From the NCBI GenBank assembly GCA_026713105.1, contig JAPOPC010000018.1, positions 124,001 through 188,000 on the forward strand: 64,000 bases of DNA. Direction: 5' to 3'. The notes below the pieces were generated by a model. That model ran no database searches, was not told the origin of the DNA, and saw only the letters and a program-made list of their open reading frames with translations. Of the stretch, positions 51,801-60,773 are shown piece by piece (position 1 is the first letter of the stretch; each line of letters opens with the position of its first letter). The translations under genes and the position numbers were made by a program. This DNA comes from Acidimicrobiaceae bacterium (GTDB lineage Bacteria > Actinomycetota > Acidimicrobiia > Acidimicrobiales > Poriferisodalaceae).

Positions 51801-52915
51801 TCGTCGACGCCCGCGATCGTGCCGCCGCCTGCGCCGATCGTGTGAATGTCGATCGCAGGCGTGGATACGTGATAACCGGCGATCATGATGTCGTCGCGGG
51901 TGTCCACCTCGCCGCCCGACATCAGCAGGACGTCGCAGGAAGTGCCCCCGATCTCCATCGAGATGAGGTTTCCGGCCACCGCAGAGGTGTTCTCGTCGTC
52001 GACGAGCGCGCTGTCGGTGGCGTCGCGGTACAGATTGAGCGCGCCGACGGCGGCTGCGGGGCCGCTGAGCAGCAGGTTCACGGGCCGCCCCGACACCTGG
52101 TCGACCGAGGCGGCGCCACCGTTCGACTGCACCAGCAAGATGGCGTGACGCAACCCGGCCGCAGCGAGATCGTCGTTCAGCGAGCGCAAGTATGACACGA
52201 TCTTCGGCGACAGCGAAGCGTTGACGACGGCGGTGGACGTGCGCTCGTACTCGCCCATGAGCGGGGAGACAGCGGCCGACGTCGTGATCCACGTGCCGTC
52301 CCACTGCTCGCTCACGGCTTCGGCGGCTGCATGCTCGTGGGAGTCGTTCACGAACGAATTCATGAACGCAATGGCGATGGCCTCGACGTCGTGGCTGTCG
52401 AAGTGCTCCAGCACCGAACCGAGGCTCTCCACATCGAGCGGGGTGTGTTCGCTGCCGTCGGCGTCGATGCGTCCGCCCAGGGTTGCCCTCAGGTAACGGG
52501 GCACCAGTACAGGGGAATAGGGAGCGCGGTGGTTCCACTGGTCCTCGCGCAGGCCTCGGCGGATCTCCAGCGCATCGCGGAACCCCTCGGTGGCGATCAG
52601 CCCGACGGTCGCACCCGTGCCTTCCAGCATCGTGTTGGTGGCGACGGTGGAGCCGTGCACGAACAGCGAGCATTCCGCGAGCACTTCGCCCAGCGGCATG
52701 CCGAGGTCCACTGCGACGCGGGCGAGCGCAGCGTGAACTCCTCGACTCGGATCCGCTGGAACTGAGGGAACTTTCGCCACCCAGGTCGCGCCCTGCGCAT
52801 CGGCCAAGACCAAGTCGGTGAAGGTGCCGCCGACGTCCACACCGATCCGCCAAGGCGCAGCGGGCCGTCGTTGGGCGCCGTCGGTGCCGTCGGCGTCGGT
52901 TGCGGGCGTTGTCAT
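48869..52915 (-). CDS. Fused hydantoinase/oxoprolinase HyuA-HyuB
   Basis: This 1348-residue fusion resembles 5-oxoprolinase. The HyuA half begins with [18 protein letters not shown] (ATPase phosphate-binding motif) and includes EIGGTSCDV and [33 protein letters not shown]. The HyuB half starts near [40 protein letters not shown] and ends with [14 protein letters not shown] and [12 protein letters not shown]. These enzymes hydrolyse cyclic amides using ATP. ATG 52915 is chosen by homology; the frame to 53167 overlaps the divergent aminotransferase region. A Ser/Gly/Ala-rich linker joins the halves. Confidence 0.92.
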   Translation of the reverse strand: [1348 protein letters not shown]

Positions 52916-52997
52916 CTGTTCAGTCTCGCACCCAAGGCTCTGCAATGACGTCTGAAGTCCGCCGCTGGCGGGCAGATCCGGTCCTCTCAGGGGACCG

Positions 52998-54371
52998 ATG
53001 CCAGACTTGGCAGATGTCTCAGCAGGCACAGCGAAGCTCACCATGCAGATGACCGAGTCGGGACGATGGCCTACCGAGGCGTCTGCGTCGCTGTATGAGC
53101 GCGCGCGGCGATCGATCACCGACGGCACGTCGCGAGACACCCTGCTGCGCAAGGGAGGCCATCCCATCTACGTCGATCAGGGCGACGGCGCGTGGGTGAC
53201 CGACGTGGACGGCAACCGCTACCTCGACTGCAACAACAATTTCGCGTCGATCATCATCGGCCACGCCGATCCCACGATTGCCGCCGCGGTGCAGGCCCGC
53301 ATGGCTCGAGGCACCGCCTTCTCGTTCCCCAATGACGCCGAAGTCGATCTGGCCGAACTGCTGTGCGGGCGTGTCGAGAGCTTCGAACTCATCCGCTTCT
53401 GCAATTCGGGTACCGAGGCGGTCATGGCTGCTCTCAAAGCCGCCCGCGCGTACACCGGGCGGCCGAAAGTCATCAAGGTCGAAGGTGCCTATCACGGCAC
53501 CTATGACCACGCGGAAGCCAGCCAGTCTCCCAATCCCACCAACTGGGGTGATGCGGCTGCGCCGTCGACGGTGCGCTATGCCGCTGGTACGCCGGCGTCG
53601 GTCGAAGACGAGGTGGGCATCATCTCGTTCAATGACGCTGAGGGTGCCCGCGCTGCGATCCGCCGAAGCGGCGATCAGCTGGCCGCAGTGCTGCTCGACG
53701 TCATGCCGAACCGGGTGGGCATGCCCGTGATCAAACCGGAATTCATCTCAGCGATCCGCGAGACCACGCGTGAGGTGGGCGCGCTGGTGGTGCTCGACGA
53801 GGTCATCTCCTTCCGGCTCGGCTACGGGGGGGCACAGACGAAGATGGGCATCGACCCTGACATCACCACGCTGGCCAAGATCATCGGCGGGGGATTCCCG
53901 GTCGGTGCCATCGCCGGTCGTCAAGGCCCCATGGAGACCTTCGTCCGTGTGGCGGGAAACCGGGCCAAGGTGCCATCGGGCGGCACGTTCGCTGCGAACC
54001 CCATCACGATGACGGCCGGCCATGCAGCGATGACCTTGCTCGACCGCGATGCGTTTGCCCGGTTGGACACCATCGGCGAGAACATACGGTCCGGCCTGCG
54101 GTCGATCTTCGACCGTGCGGGCCTGGGCTGGCAGGCCACCGGTGCGGGCAGCCTGTTCCGAGTGCACCCGCACAATCGCACCATTCGCAACTACCGCGAC
54201 TCGCACCTGTCCAGCGACGAGATCGTCGAGATCACCGAATTCGGCCGCCGCATGCAGTCCCACGGCGTCTACTTCATCGCCGAGGGCCTGGGCTGTCTGA
54301 GCCTGGCGACGAGCGATGCCGACGTCGAGCACTTTCTCGGGGCCGCCGAGGCGTCGCTGCCGAGCCAGTAA
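52998..54371 (+). CDS. Class III aminotransferase (glutamate-1-semialdehyde aminomutase-like), copy 1
   Basis: This 457-residue PLP enzyme has the class III landmarks YLDCNNNF, FCNSGTEAVMAALKAARAYTGR, VVLDEVISFRLGYGGAQ with PLP-binding D267, and TTLAKIIGGGFPVGAI with lysine K294. It resembles glutamate-1-semialdehyde 2,1-aminomutase but is longer and lies far from heme genes, so a catabolic transaminase or aminomutase is more likely. ATG 52998 follows AGGGGACC; ATG 53043 is an alternative. It is divergent from the hydantoinase fusion and followed by the Rieske oxygenase. Confidence 0.9.
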   Translation: MPDLADVSAGTAKLTMQMTESGRWPTEASASLYERARRSITDGTSRDTLLRKGGHPIYVDQGDGAWVTDVDGNRYLDCNNNFASIIIGHADPTIAAAVQARMARGTAFSFPNDAEVDLAELLCGRVESFELIRFCNSGTEAVMAALKAARAYTGRPKVIKVEGAYHGTYDHAEASQSPNPTNWGDAAAPSTVRYAAGTPASVEDEVGIISFNDAEGARAAIRRSGDQLAAVLLDVMPNRVGMPVIKPEFISAIRETTREVGALVVLDEVISFRLGYGGAQTKMGIDPDITTLAKIIGGGFPVGAIAGRQGPMETFVRVAGNRAKVPSGGTFAANPITMTAGHAAMTLLDRDAFARLDTIGENIRSGLRSIFDRAGLGWQATGAGSLFRVHPHNRTIRNYRDSHLSSDEIVEITEFGRRMQSHGVYFIAEGLGCLSLATSDADVEHFLGAAEASLPSQ

Positions 54372-54421
54372 ATCCGGACCGGTTGTTCCGGGGCTGCACT
54401 CAGTGGCCCATAATTCGGGTG

Positions 54422-55579
54422 ATGACAGACACCCAGGCTGAGTTAGCCGCGGCTCCAGCCGCCTCGATCCCCATCGATGTCGGGTACGACCCCGACCCGG
54501 CAAAGTCGTTGTCGCTGCACGCCGATGCCTACATCGATCCGCGCTGGCACGACATCGAGCAGCGGGACGTCTTCGCCCGCAGCTGGCAGTGGGTGTGTCA
54601 CGCGGAGTCTCTGCGTGAGCCTGGCGACTATGTGGCACTGCAGATCGCGGGCATGCCGATCGCATTGGTGCGGGGGAACGACGGCGAGCTGAACGCCTTC
54701 TACAACGTGTGCCAGCACCGGGCGCACGTGCTGCTGTCGGGTGCGGGCAATGCCGGGAGCATCGTCTGCCCCTACCACGGCTGGACCTACAACCTCGACG
54801 GTCGGCTGCACCGCGCCCGCGAGACCGATCATCTCGCTGGATTCGACTCGTCGCAGATCTGCCTGCAGCCGGTGCAGGCAGAGATCTTCGGTGGTTTCGT
54901 CTACGTCAACCTCGACCCGGCGGCCGATCCGCTGGGGGTGCAATCGGGAAGTCTCGGCGACGAGATCGCCCGCTTCGCCCCCGACGTGAACGAGCTCACT
55001 CACATCCGCCGGTTCCGATACGAGATCGCTTCCAACTGGAAGAACGTCGTCGACAACTTCTTGGAGTGCTACCACTGCCAAATCGCCCACCCCGATTTCG
55101 TGACGCTGGTGGAGATGGACACTTACCGGGTCACCACGCATGGCATTTACTCCAGCCACATGGCACGTGCGGGCCACTCGGACAACTCGGCCTACGACGT
55201 CGAGGGAACCAGCGTCAAGGATCTCGCGGTGTGGTGGCTGTGGCCGAATACGTGCCTGATGCGCTACCCGGGGCGCGGCAACTTCAGCGTCATGCAGATG
55301 ATCCCGACGGGTCCCGAGCACACGTCAGAGACCATCGACTTCTACTTCGAGTCGGCTGATCTCACCGACGCTGACGTCGAGTCGATGCGCTACATCGACG
55401 AGGTGCTGCAGCCCGAGGACATCGGCATCGTCGAGAGTGTGCAGGAGGGCATGCGCACGCCGGCGTTCAACCAGGGTCCGATCGTGTGCGATCCAAACGG
55501 TTCGGGGCTGTCCGAGCACGGTGTGCACCATTTCCATGGGCTCGTGCTGGATGCCTACCGCCGGGCCGGCGCCATCTAG
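54422..55579 (+). CDS. Rieske non-heme iron oxygenase large subunit, CntA/GbcA-like
   Basis: This 385-residue oxygenase has a Rieske 2Fe-2S domain with C97-x-H99 (CQHRAH) and C116-x2-H119 (CPYHGW). The mononuclear iron site is in NFLECYHCQIAH with H218 and H223. E215 sits where ring-hydroxylating oxygenases use a bridging Asp, as in CntA-type enzymes acting on quaternary amines. ATG 54422 is the start by homology. A reductase is not encoded nearby. Flanking paralogous aminotransferases suggest an amino-compound substrate; that is inference. Confidence 0.9.
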   Translation: MTDTQAELAAAPAASIPIDVGYDPDPAKSLSLHADAYIDPRWHDIEQRDVFARSWQWVCHAESLREPGDYVALQIAGMPIALVRGNDGELNAFYNVCQHRAHVLLSGAGNAGSIVCPYHGWTYNLDGRLHRARETDHLAGFDSSQICLQPVQAEIFGGFVYVNLDPAADPLGVQSGSLGDEIARFAPDVNELTHIRRFRYEIASNWKNVVDNFLECYHCQIAHPDFVTLVEMDTYRVTTHGIYSSHMARAGHSDNSAYDVEGTSVKDLAVWWLWPNTCLMRYPGRGNFSVMQMIPTGPEHTSETIDFYFESADLTDADVESMRYIDEVLQPEDIGIVESVQEGMRTPAFNQGPIVCDPNGSGLSEHGVHHFHGLVLDAYRRAGAI

Positions 55580-55639
55580 CTCCCCGCGGCCCTGCATCCA
55601 TCCACGCGATGCGTGGAAAGGTTCTGCGACACTGAGCCG

Positions 55640-56974
55640 ATGACAGCACCCAATGGATCCACGGCCGGCGATCAGCGCTCAGAGGCACAGTCCGCTGCGC
55701 TGTATGCCCGGGCGCAGCAGTGGATCCCCGACGGCGTCTCCCGAGCCACGCTGCTGCGGCGGCCGAACCCGATCTACGTCGACCATGGCGAAGGAGCCTG
55801 GGTGACCGACGTCGACGGCAACCGCTACCTCGACTGCAACAACAACTTCACCTCGCTCATCATGGGGCACGCCAACCCGGCCATCGCCGGGGCAGTCAGT
55901 GCGCAGATGGCGCGTGGCACCGCATTCGCGCTGGCGTGCGACATCGAGATCGAGCTGGCCTCGCTGCTGTGCGATCGGGTCGAGAGCTTTGAGCTCATCA
56001 GATTCTGCAACTCCGGCACCGAAGCAGTGATGGGTGCGCTCAAGGCTGCACGAGCGTTCACCGGTCGGCCGAACGTCATCAAGGTGGAGGGCTCCTATCA
56101 CGGCACCTACGACCACGCCGAAGCCAGCTTGGCGTCAGATCCCACCAACTGGGGCGATGCTGCGGCGCCCGCCACGGTGCCATACGCATCGGGCACGCCG
56201 AGCTCGGTGATCGAAGAGGTCGGCATCATCCACTTCAACGACGCCGAGGGCGCCCGCGCGGCCATCGAGCGCCACGGCGACCGGCTGGCCGCGGTGTTGC
56301 TCGACGTGATGCCGAGCCAGGTCGGGTTGCCGACGATCGAGCCCGAGTTCATTGCGGCGGTGCGCGAGGCGACCCGCGAGGTGGGCGCGTTGCTGGTGCT
56401 CGACGAGGTGATCTCGTTCCGGCTGGGCTACAGCGGAGCGCAGACCCTGCTCGGCATCGATCCCGACATCACCGCTGTGGCCAAGATCATCGGCGGCGGC
56501 TTTCCCGTCGGCGGTGTTGCGGGGCGCGAGGGGCCGATGTCGACGTTCGCACGGTCGGGCGGCAGTCGGGCCAAGGTGCCCTCGGGAGGGACATTCACGG
56601 CGAACCCCGTCACCATGGCCGCTGGGCTCGCCACCATGAACCAGCTCGATCACGCTGCTTTCGCACGTTTGGACTACATGGGAGAAGCAGTCCGCAGCGG
56701 TCTGCGTTCAGCGATCTCCCGAGCTGGTGTGGACTGGCAGGTCACCGGTCGGGGGAGCCTGTTCAAGGTTCATCCCCACTCCCGACACATCCGCAACTAC
56801 CGCGACGCGCATCTCAGCAGCGACGAAGCCGCCGAAATCGAACGGTTCGAACACGACATCCAAGCGGGCGGCGTCTATCTGTCGGGCGGGGGCTTCGGCT
56901 GCCTCAGCTTGGCCATGACCGACGACGACATTGCTCATCTGCTGAGGGCCGCCACTGCAGCCTGGTCCACCTGA
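55640..56974 (+). CDS. Class III aminotransferase (GSA aminomutase-like), copy 2
   Basis: This 444-residue paralog of copy 1 is by eye roughly 70 percent identical. It has the same key regions: YLDCNNNF, FCNSGTEAVMGALKAARAFTGR, LVLDEVISFRLGYSGAQ and AVAKIIGGGFPVGGV with the PLP lysine. The Rieske gene separates the two copies. ATG 55640 follows a short spacer after the Rieske stop (60 bp). The duplicates probably act on related substrates or form different oligomers. No catalytic loss is visible in either. Confidence 0.9.
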   Translation: MTAPNGSTAGDQRSEAQSAALYARAQQWIPDGVSRATLLRRPNPIYVDHGEGAWVTDVDGNRYLDCNNNFTSLIMGHANPAIAGAVSAQMARGTAFALACDIEIELASLLCDRVESFELIRFCNSGTEAVMGALKAARAFTGRPNVIKVEGSYHGTYDHAEASLASDPTNWGDAAAPATVPYASGTPSSVIEEVGIIHFNDAEGARAAIERHGDRLAAVLLDVMPSQVGLPTIEPEFIAAVREATREVGALLVLDEVISFRLGYSGAQTLLGIDPDITAVAKIIGGGFPVGGVAGREGPMSTFARSGGSRAKVPSGGTFTANPVTMAAGLATMNQLDHAAFARLDYMGEAVRSGLRSAISRAGVDWQVTGRGSLFKVHPHSRHIRNYRDAHLSSDEAAEIERFEHDIQAGGVYLSGGGFGCLSLAMTDDDIAHLLRAATAAWST

Positions 56975-57039
56975 TCCTCGGCGTGCAGCCACTGATGCAG
57001 CGGCCCGTCGCACCTCACGCGTGCACCAGTGGAACTCAT

Positions 57040-57126
57040 CGTTGCGAGGCGAAACCACCTGCTTCGCGCTCTGGTTCGCTGCACTCACGGGCCGCTCGGG
57101 CCACCGCTTCGCCTCTAGTCTCGGCG
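57040..57126 (+). repeat. Dispersed intergenic repeat, copy C
   Basis: This copy of the element has GCTTCGCGCTCTGGTTCG, then CTCACGGGCCGCTCGGGCCA and CCGCTTCGCC. It matches copies A and B in the core with more divergence at the ends. It ends three bases before the amidase ATG (57129). An in-frame upstream extension of the amidase runs through it but is not supported. Confidence 0.7.
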
Positions 57127-57128
57127 CG

Positions 57129-58601
57129 ATGACAGGCACGAGCAGCACAGATCCGAACCTTCTGCCAGCGGTCGAGCTGGCGTCGCTGATCCGGCAGGGG
57201 AAGGTGTCGGCGGTCGAAGCCCTCGAAGGAGCGCTCGACCGCTGCGAGCGCTTCAACCCGGCAGTGAACGCGGTGATCGTGACTCGGATCGACGAGGCGC
57301 GTGAGCGGGCCGCAGCGGCCGACGCAGCGCTCGCCGCAGGGGAGTGCTGGGGGCCGCTGCACGGCGTGCCGATGACCATCAAGGAAGCCTTCGACTGGAC
57401 AGGCACCCCCTCGACGTGGGGCAATCCGGCGTGGGCCGACAATGTGGCCGAAACCGACGCCGTCACGGTCACTCGATACCTGGACGCCGGGGCGGTCATC
57501 TGGGGCAAGACCAATGTGCCGCTGATGCTGGGCGACTGGCAGAGCTTCAACGACATCTACGGCTGCACCAACAATCCATGGGATCTGACCCGTACACCTG
57601 GCGGTTCCTCAGGCGGTTCGGCGGTGGCACTGGCTACTGGCATGGCGTCGCTGGAGCTGGGCTCCGACATCGGCGCCTCCATTCGCAACCCTGCCCACTA
57701 TTGCGGCGTGTTCGGCCACAAGCCGACGTTCGGGTTGGTGCCCGACGGGGGTCACGCGGTGCCCGGCGCCCTGGTCGGAAGCGACATTGCAGTGTGCGGC
57801 CCGCTGGCACGCAGCGCTGCGGATCTGGATCTGGCGCTCGATGTGCTCGCGGGGCCTGCCGGTCTCGACGCCGACCGCTACAGCGTGGCGCTGGGGTCCG
57901 AACCTCGAGACTCGCTAGGCGCGTTCCGGGTGGGCGTCATGCTGGACACGCCGGTCATGCGGAATTCGACGGCGATGATCGACACCTTGCAGCGGGCAGT
58001 GGATGCGCTGGCAGCCGCTGGCGCCGACCTCGGCGAAGCCACACCCGACATCGACCAGCACGAGTTCAACGAGAACTACTTGATGCTGTTGCGCGCCGCC
58101 ACCGGGGCGCTGGCCGACGACGCGATGTGGAACGACGCCCAGTCCCGCGCCCACCGGTACAACGACGGCGAAGGGGACTACCAGTCGCTGGTCGACTACG
58201 CGATGACGATGAGCCATCGCGAGTGGTTCGCCCACCACAACAAGCGCGAGGGCTACCGGCAGGCGTGGGCCCGGTACTTCGACGACTATGACTTGCTGCT
58301 GTGCCCGATCGCCGCATCGGCGGCATTCGTCCATGACCACACGGGCACCCGGCCAACTCGCACCATCGACATCGACGGCCGCCAGGAACTGGGCGTCGAC
58401 CAGCTGTTCTGGGCCGGCTGGAGCTGCAGCGCGTATCTCCCCGGAACTGTCGCTCCGGTCGGGCTGACAACCGACGGCCTGAACCTCCCGGTGGGCATCC
58501 AGATCGTGGCCCCACACCTGGGCGACCGACGCGGCATCCGCTACGCGGCCCTCATCGAGCGCACCCTCGGCGGATTCGCCTCCCCGCCCGGCTACGAGTA
58601 G
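57129..58601 (+). CDS. Amidase-signature enzyme
   Basis: This 490-residue amidase has the Ser-Ser-Lys triad elements: lysine in HGVPMTIKEAFD, serine in GGSSGGSAVALATG and serine in LGSDIGASIRNPA. Amidase-signature enzymes hydrolyse amides, nitrile-derived amides or aminoacyl bonds. ATG 57129 is the start by family alignment. It follows repeat copy C and the second aminotransferase on the same strand. Other family roles such as GatA need GatB/GatC partners, which are absent. Confidence 0.9.
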   Translation: MTGTSSTDPNLLPAVELASLIRQGKVSAVEALEGALDRCERFNPAVNAVIVTRIDEARERAAAADAALAAGECWGPLHGVPMTIKEAFDWTGTPSTWGNPAWADNVAETDAVTVTRYLDAGAVIWGKTNVPLMLGDWQSFNDIYGCTNNPWDLTRTPGGSSGGSAVALATGMASLELGSDIGASIRNPAHYCGVFGHKPTFGLVPDGGHAVPGALVGSDIAVCGPLARSAADLDLALDVLAGPAGLDADRYSVALGSEPRDSLGAFRVGVMLDTPVMRNSTAMIDTLQRAVDALAAAGADLGEATPDIDQHEFNENYLMLLRAATGALADDAMWNDAQSRAHRYNDGEGDYQSLVDYAMTMSHREWFAHHNKREGYRQAWARYFDDYDLLLCPIAASAAFVHDHTGTRPTRTIDIDGRQELGVDQLFWAGWSCSAYLPGTVAPVGLTTDGLNLPVGIQIVAPHLGDRRGIRYAALIERTLGGFASPPGYE

Positions 58602-58680
58602 CCGCCGCAGGCGTCGAAACCCCAGCGCCGCGGTCGATTGTCGGGCTTGCAGGTCGAGCGGTCTGCTAGAGAACTAGGCC

Positions 58681-59556
58681 GTGAGTGACACTGAAGCGGC
58701 CGTTGATGAGGCCCTAGACGAATTGCTGGACCTGCTGGACCTGCAGCAGAACGACAATGGATCCGACACGTTCCGGGGCAAGGGCTCCGGGTTTGACGAA
58801 TTCGGCCTCTACGGCGGGCATGTGCTGGCACAGGCGGTTGTCGCGGCGCAGCGGACGGTGGACGATGATCGGCCGATGAACTCGGTGCATGCCGTGTTCC
58901 TGCGGGGCGGGGACGGCCTGGCCGAGGTCGACTACCGGGTGGATCGAGTGCGCGATGGGCGGTCGTTTTGCACACGCCGATCGCAGGCCTTCCAATCCGA
59001 CCGGCTGATCTTCGAGCTCACTGCGACCTTCCATGTCCCCGAGACGGGCAAGGTCGACATTGCGACGCCGATGTCTCCCGAGGTGCCGCCGCCGACCTCG
59101 GTACCCACCTATCAGGAGTGCATCGCGCAGGTGGGTCCCATCTTCGGCGAGCAGTGGTCCTACATGACCCGTCCGGTGGAGTACCGGGTCGTGCATGCCC
59201 CATGGGCACCGACGGGGCCATCACCACGCGGCGGCATCGATTACTGGTTCCGGGCTCCCCGTCGGCTGCCCGACGACCCGGCAATCCATGAAGCGATCAT
59301 CGCCTACATGAGCGACGACTGCCTCGCCGACAACGTAATCGTGCCCTATGGGGTCACCTGGCTGGACAGCGGAATCCAAGTCGTCAGCCTTGATCACGCG
59401 ATGTGGTTCCATGAGCCGGCCCGGGCCGACGAGTGGATCTTCTGCGAGCAGCGCCCACTGGCTGCCCGCGGCAACCGAGGCACCGCCGAAGCCCGCTTCT
59501 GGCAAAACGGCCGCCTCGTCGCCACCGCGGTGCAAGAAGCCCTCGCCCGCCTCTGA
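58681..59556 (+). CDS. tesB: Acyl-CoA thioesterase II (TesB-like)
   Basis: This 291-residue double-hotdog thioesterase has YGGHVLAQAVVAAQRTVDDDRPMNSVHAVFLRGGD, then YRVDRVRDGRSFCTRRSQAFQSDRLIFELTATFHVPE, and SLDHAMWFHEPARADEWIFCEQRPLAARGNRGTAEARFW, all typical of TesB. It hydrolyses acyl-CoA to free acid and CoA. GTG 58681 is the start; the N-terminal 20 residues are acidic. It follows the amidase by 79 bp and converges with the CaiB-type gene. Confidence 0.9.
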   Translation: MSDTEAAVDEALDELLDLLDLQQNDNGSDTFRGKGSGFDEFGLYGGHVLAQAVVAAQRTVDDDRPMNSVHAVFLRGGDGLAEVDYRVDRVRDGRSFCTRRSQAFQSDRLIFELTATFHVPETGKVDIATPMSPEVPPPTSVPTYQECIAQVGPIFGEQWSYMTRPVEYRVVHAPWAPTGPSPRGGIDYWFRAPRRLPDDPAIHEAIIAYMSDDCLADNVIVPYGVTWLDSGIQVVSLDHAMWFHEPARADEWIFCEQRPLAARGNRGTAEARFWQNGRLVATAVQEALARL

Positions 59557-59598
59557 CGTGACCGATTGATCGGTCCGCCGAATCGGCGCTGCCGCAGG

Positions 59599-60762
59599 TC
59601 AGGCGACGATGTCGTCGTTGCGGAGTTTCGCGATTTCGGCCCCCGAGAGGCCCAGTTCGGTCAGCACCTCATCGGTGTGCTCGCCCTTGGTTGGGGCGAG
59701 ACGCTCTACCTGCGTGGGCGTCTTGCTGAATCGGGCCGGAAAGCGGGCGGTACGGACCTGGCCAATGACGGGATGGTGGTGGGTGAGCACCGTCTCGTTG
59801 TGCTTCACCTGGGGGTCGTCGAACACTTCGGTGATGTGCAGCACCGGCGCGCAGGGAACGTCGGCTTCCTCCAACGCCTTGAGCGCATCGGCTGTGGTGA
59901 ACTCGCCGAGCAGCTTGGCAAACACCTCTTGGTGTTCATTGGAGTTTCGGATCCGGGATTCGCGAGTGGCGAAGCGAGGATCGTCGGCCAGATGCGGCAC
60001 GCCCAGCTTCCCGCACACGCGGGCGTACTGCTCGTCGGAGGGCCAGATGGCACCCACCCAGCCGTCCGCCGTCTGCCACGGGCTGTACCACTCGCTGTAG
60101 GTGGGTGTGCGCGGGGCCTCGGGCACCGACTCGTTCCAGAAGTAGTCGAGCCACATCCACGACAGCGTCGAATCGAGCAGATTGACCTCGACGTGCTGGC
60201 CGCCGGCGCCGCTCGCCCGCGCCAGCAAGGCTCCGAGGACGGCGGTGGCCCCCGTCATCGCGGTGGTCTTGTCTGCAGTGGCGGACTTGACGAAGTCGCC
60301 TCCCTGCGCCGCGGTCATGCCGGTCAACGACTGGATGATCGGGTCATACACCGGCTGGTGCGCATAGGGCCCCGCGGGCCCGAAACCCGACACCGACAGG
60401 TACACGAGATCGGGGTTGACGGCGCTGAGATCGTCGTAGCCGATACGCAGGCGCTCGGCCACGCCAGGCCGAAAGTTCTGAATGAACACGTCGGCGCCCT
60501 CGACGAGCTGCAGCAGTATCTCGCGCCCGCGCTCATCGCGGATGTCGAGATCCATGCCGCGCTTGTTGCGGTGCATCTGAACCCAGCAGCCCGATTGGTC
60601 GCCGACGATCGCACCGGTCAGGCGCATGACGTCGGAAGCGCCCACTTTCTCGATCAGCACCACATCGGCGCCCATCTCGGCGAGCTGCGTTGACACCCAC
60701 GCGCCGGCGACGGCGCTCGACACATCGACCACGGTGATGCCTTCGAGCGGTCCTGTACCCAT
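59599..60762 (-). CDS. CaiB/BaiF-type CoA-transferase
   Basis: This 387-residue class III CoA-transferase moves CoA between organic acids. GITVVDVSSAVAGAWVSTQLAEMGADVVLIEKVG at the start, NKRGMDLDIRDERGREILLQLV, and YDPIIQSLTGMTAAQGGD (with the candidate active Asp) are typical. ATG 60762 follows GAGGAGGCAC. It lies 11 bp after the upstream alpha/beta hydrolase on the minus strand, so they form an operon. The product may feed the TesB thioesterase or beta-oxidation. Confidence 0.9.
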   Translation of the reverse strand: MGTGPLEGITVVDVSSAVAGAWVSTQLAEMGADVVLIEKVGASDVMRLTGAIVGDQSGCWVQMHRNKRGMDLDIRDERGREILLQLVEGADVFIQNFRPGVAERLRIGYDDLSAVNPDLVYLSVSGFGPAGPYAHQPVYDPIIQSLTGMTAAQGGDFVKSATADKTTAMTGATAVLGALLARASGAGGQHVEVNLLDSTLSWMWLDYFWNESVPEAPRTPTYSEWYSPWQTADGWVGAIWPSDEQYARVCGKLGVPHLADDPRFATRESRIRNSNEHQEVFAKLLGEFTTADALKALEEADVPCAPVLHITEVFDDPQVKHNETVLTHHHPVIGQVRTARFPARFSKTPTQVERLAPTKGEHTDEVLTELGLSGAEIAKLRNDDIVA

Positions 60763-60773
60763 GTGTGCCTCCT

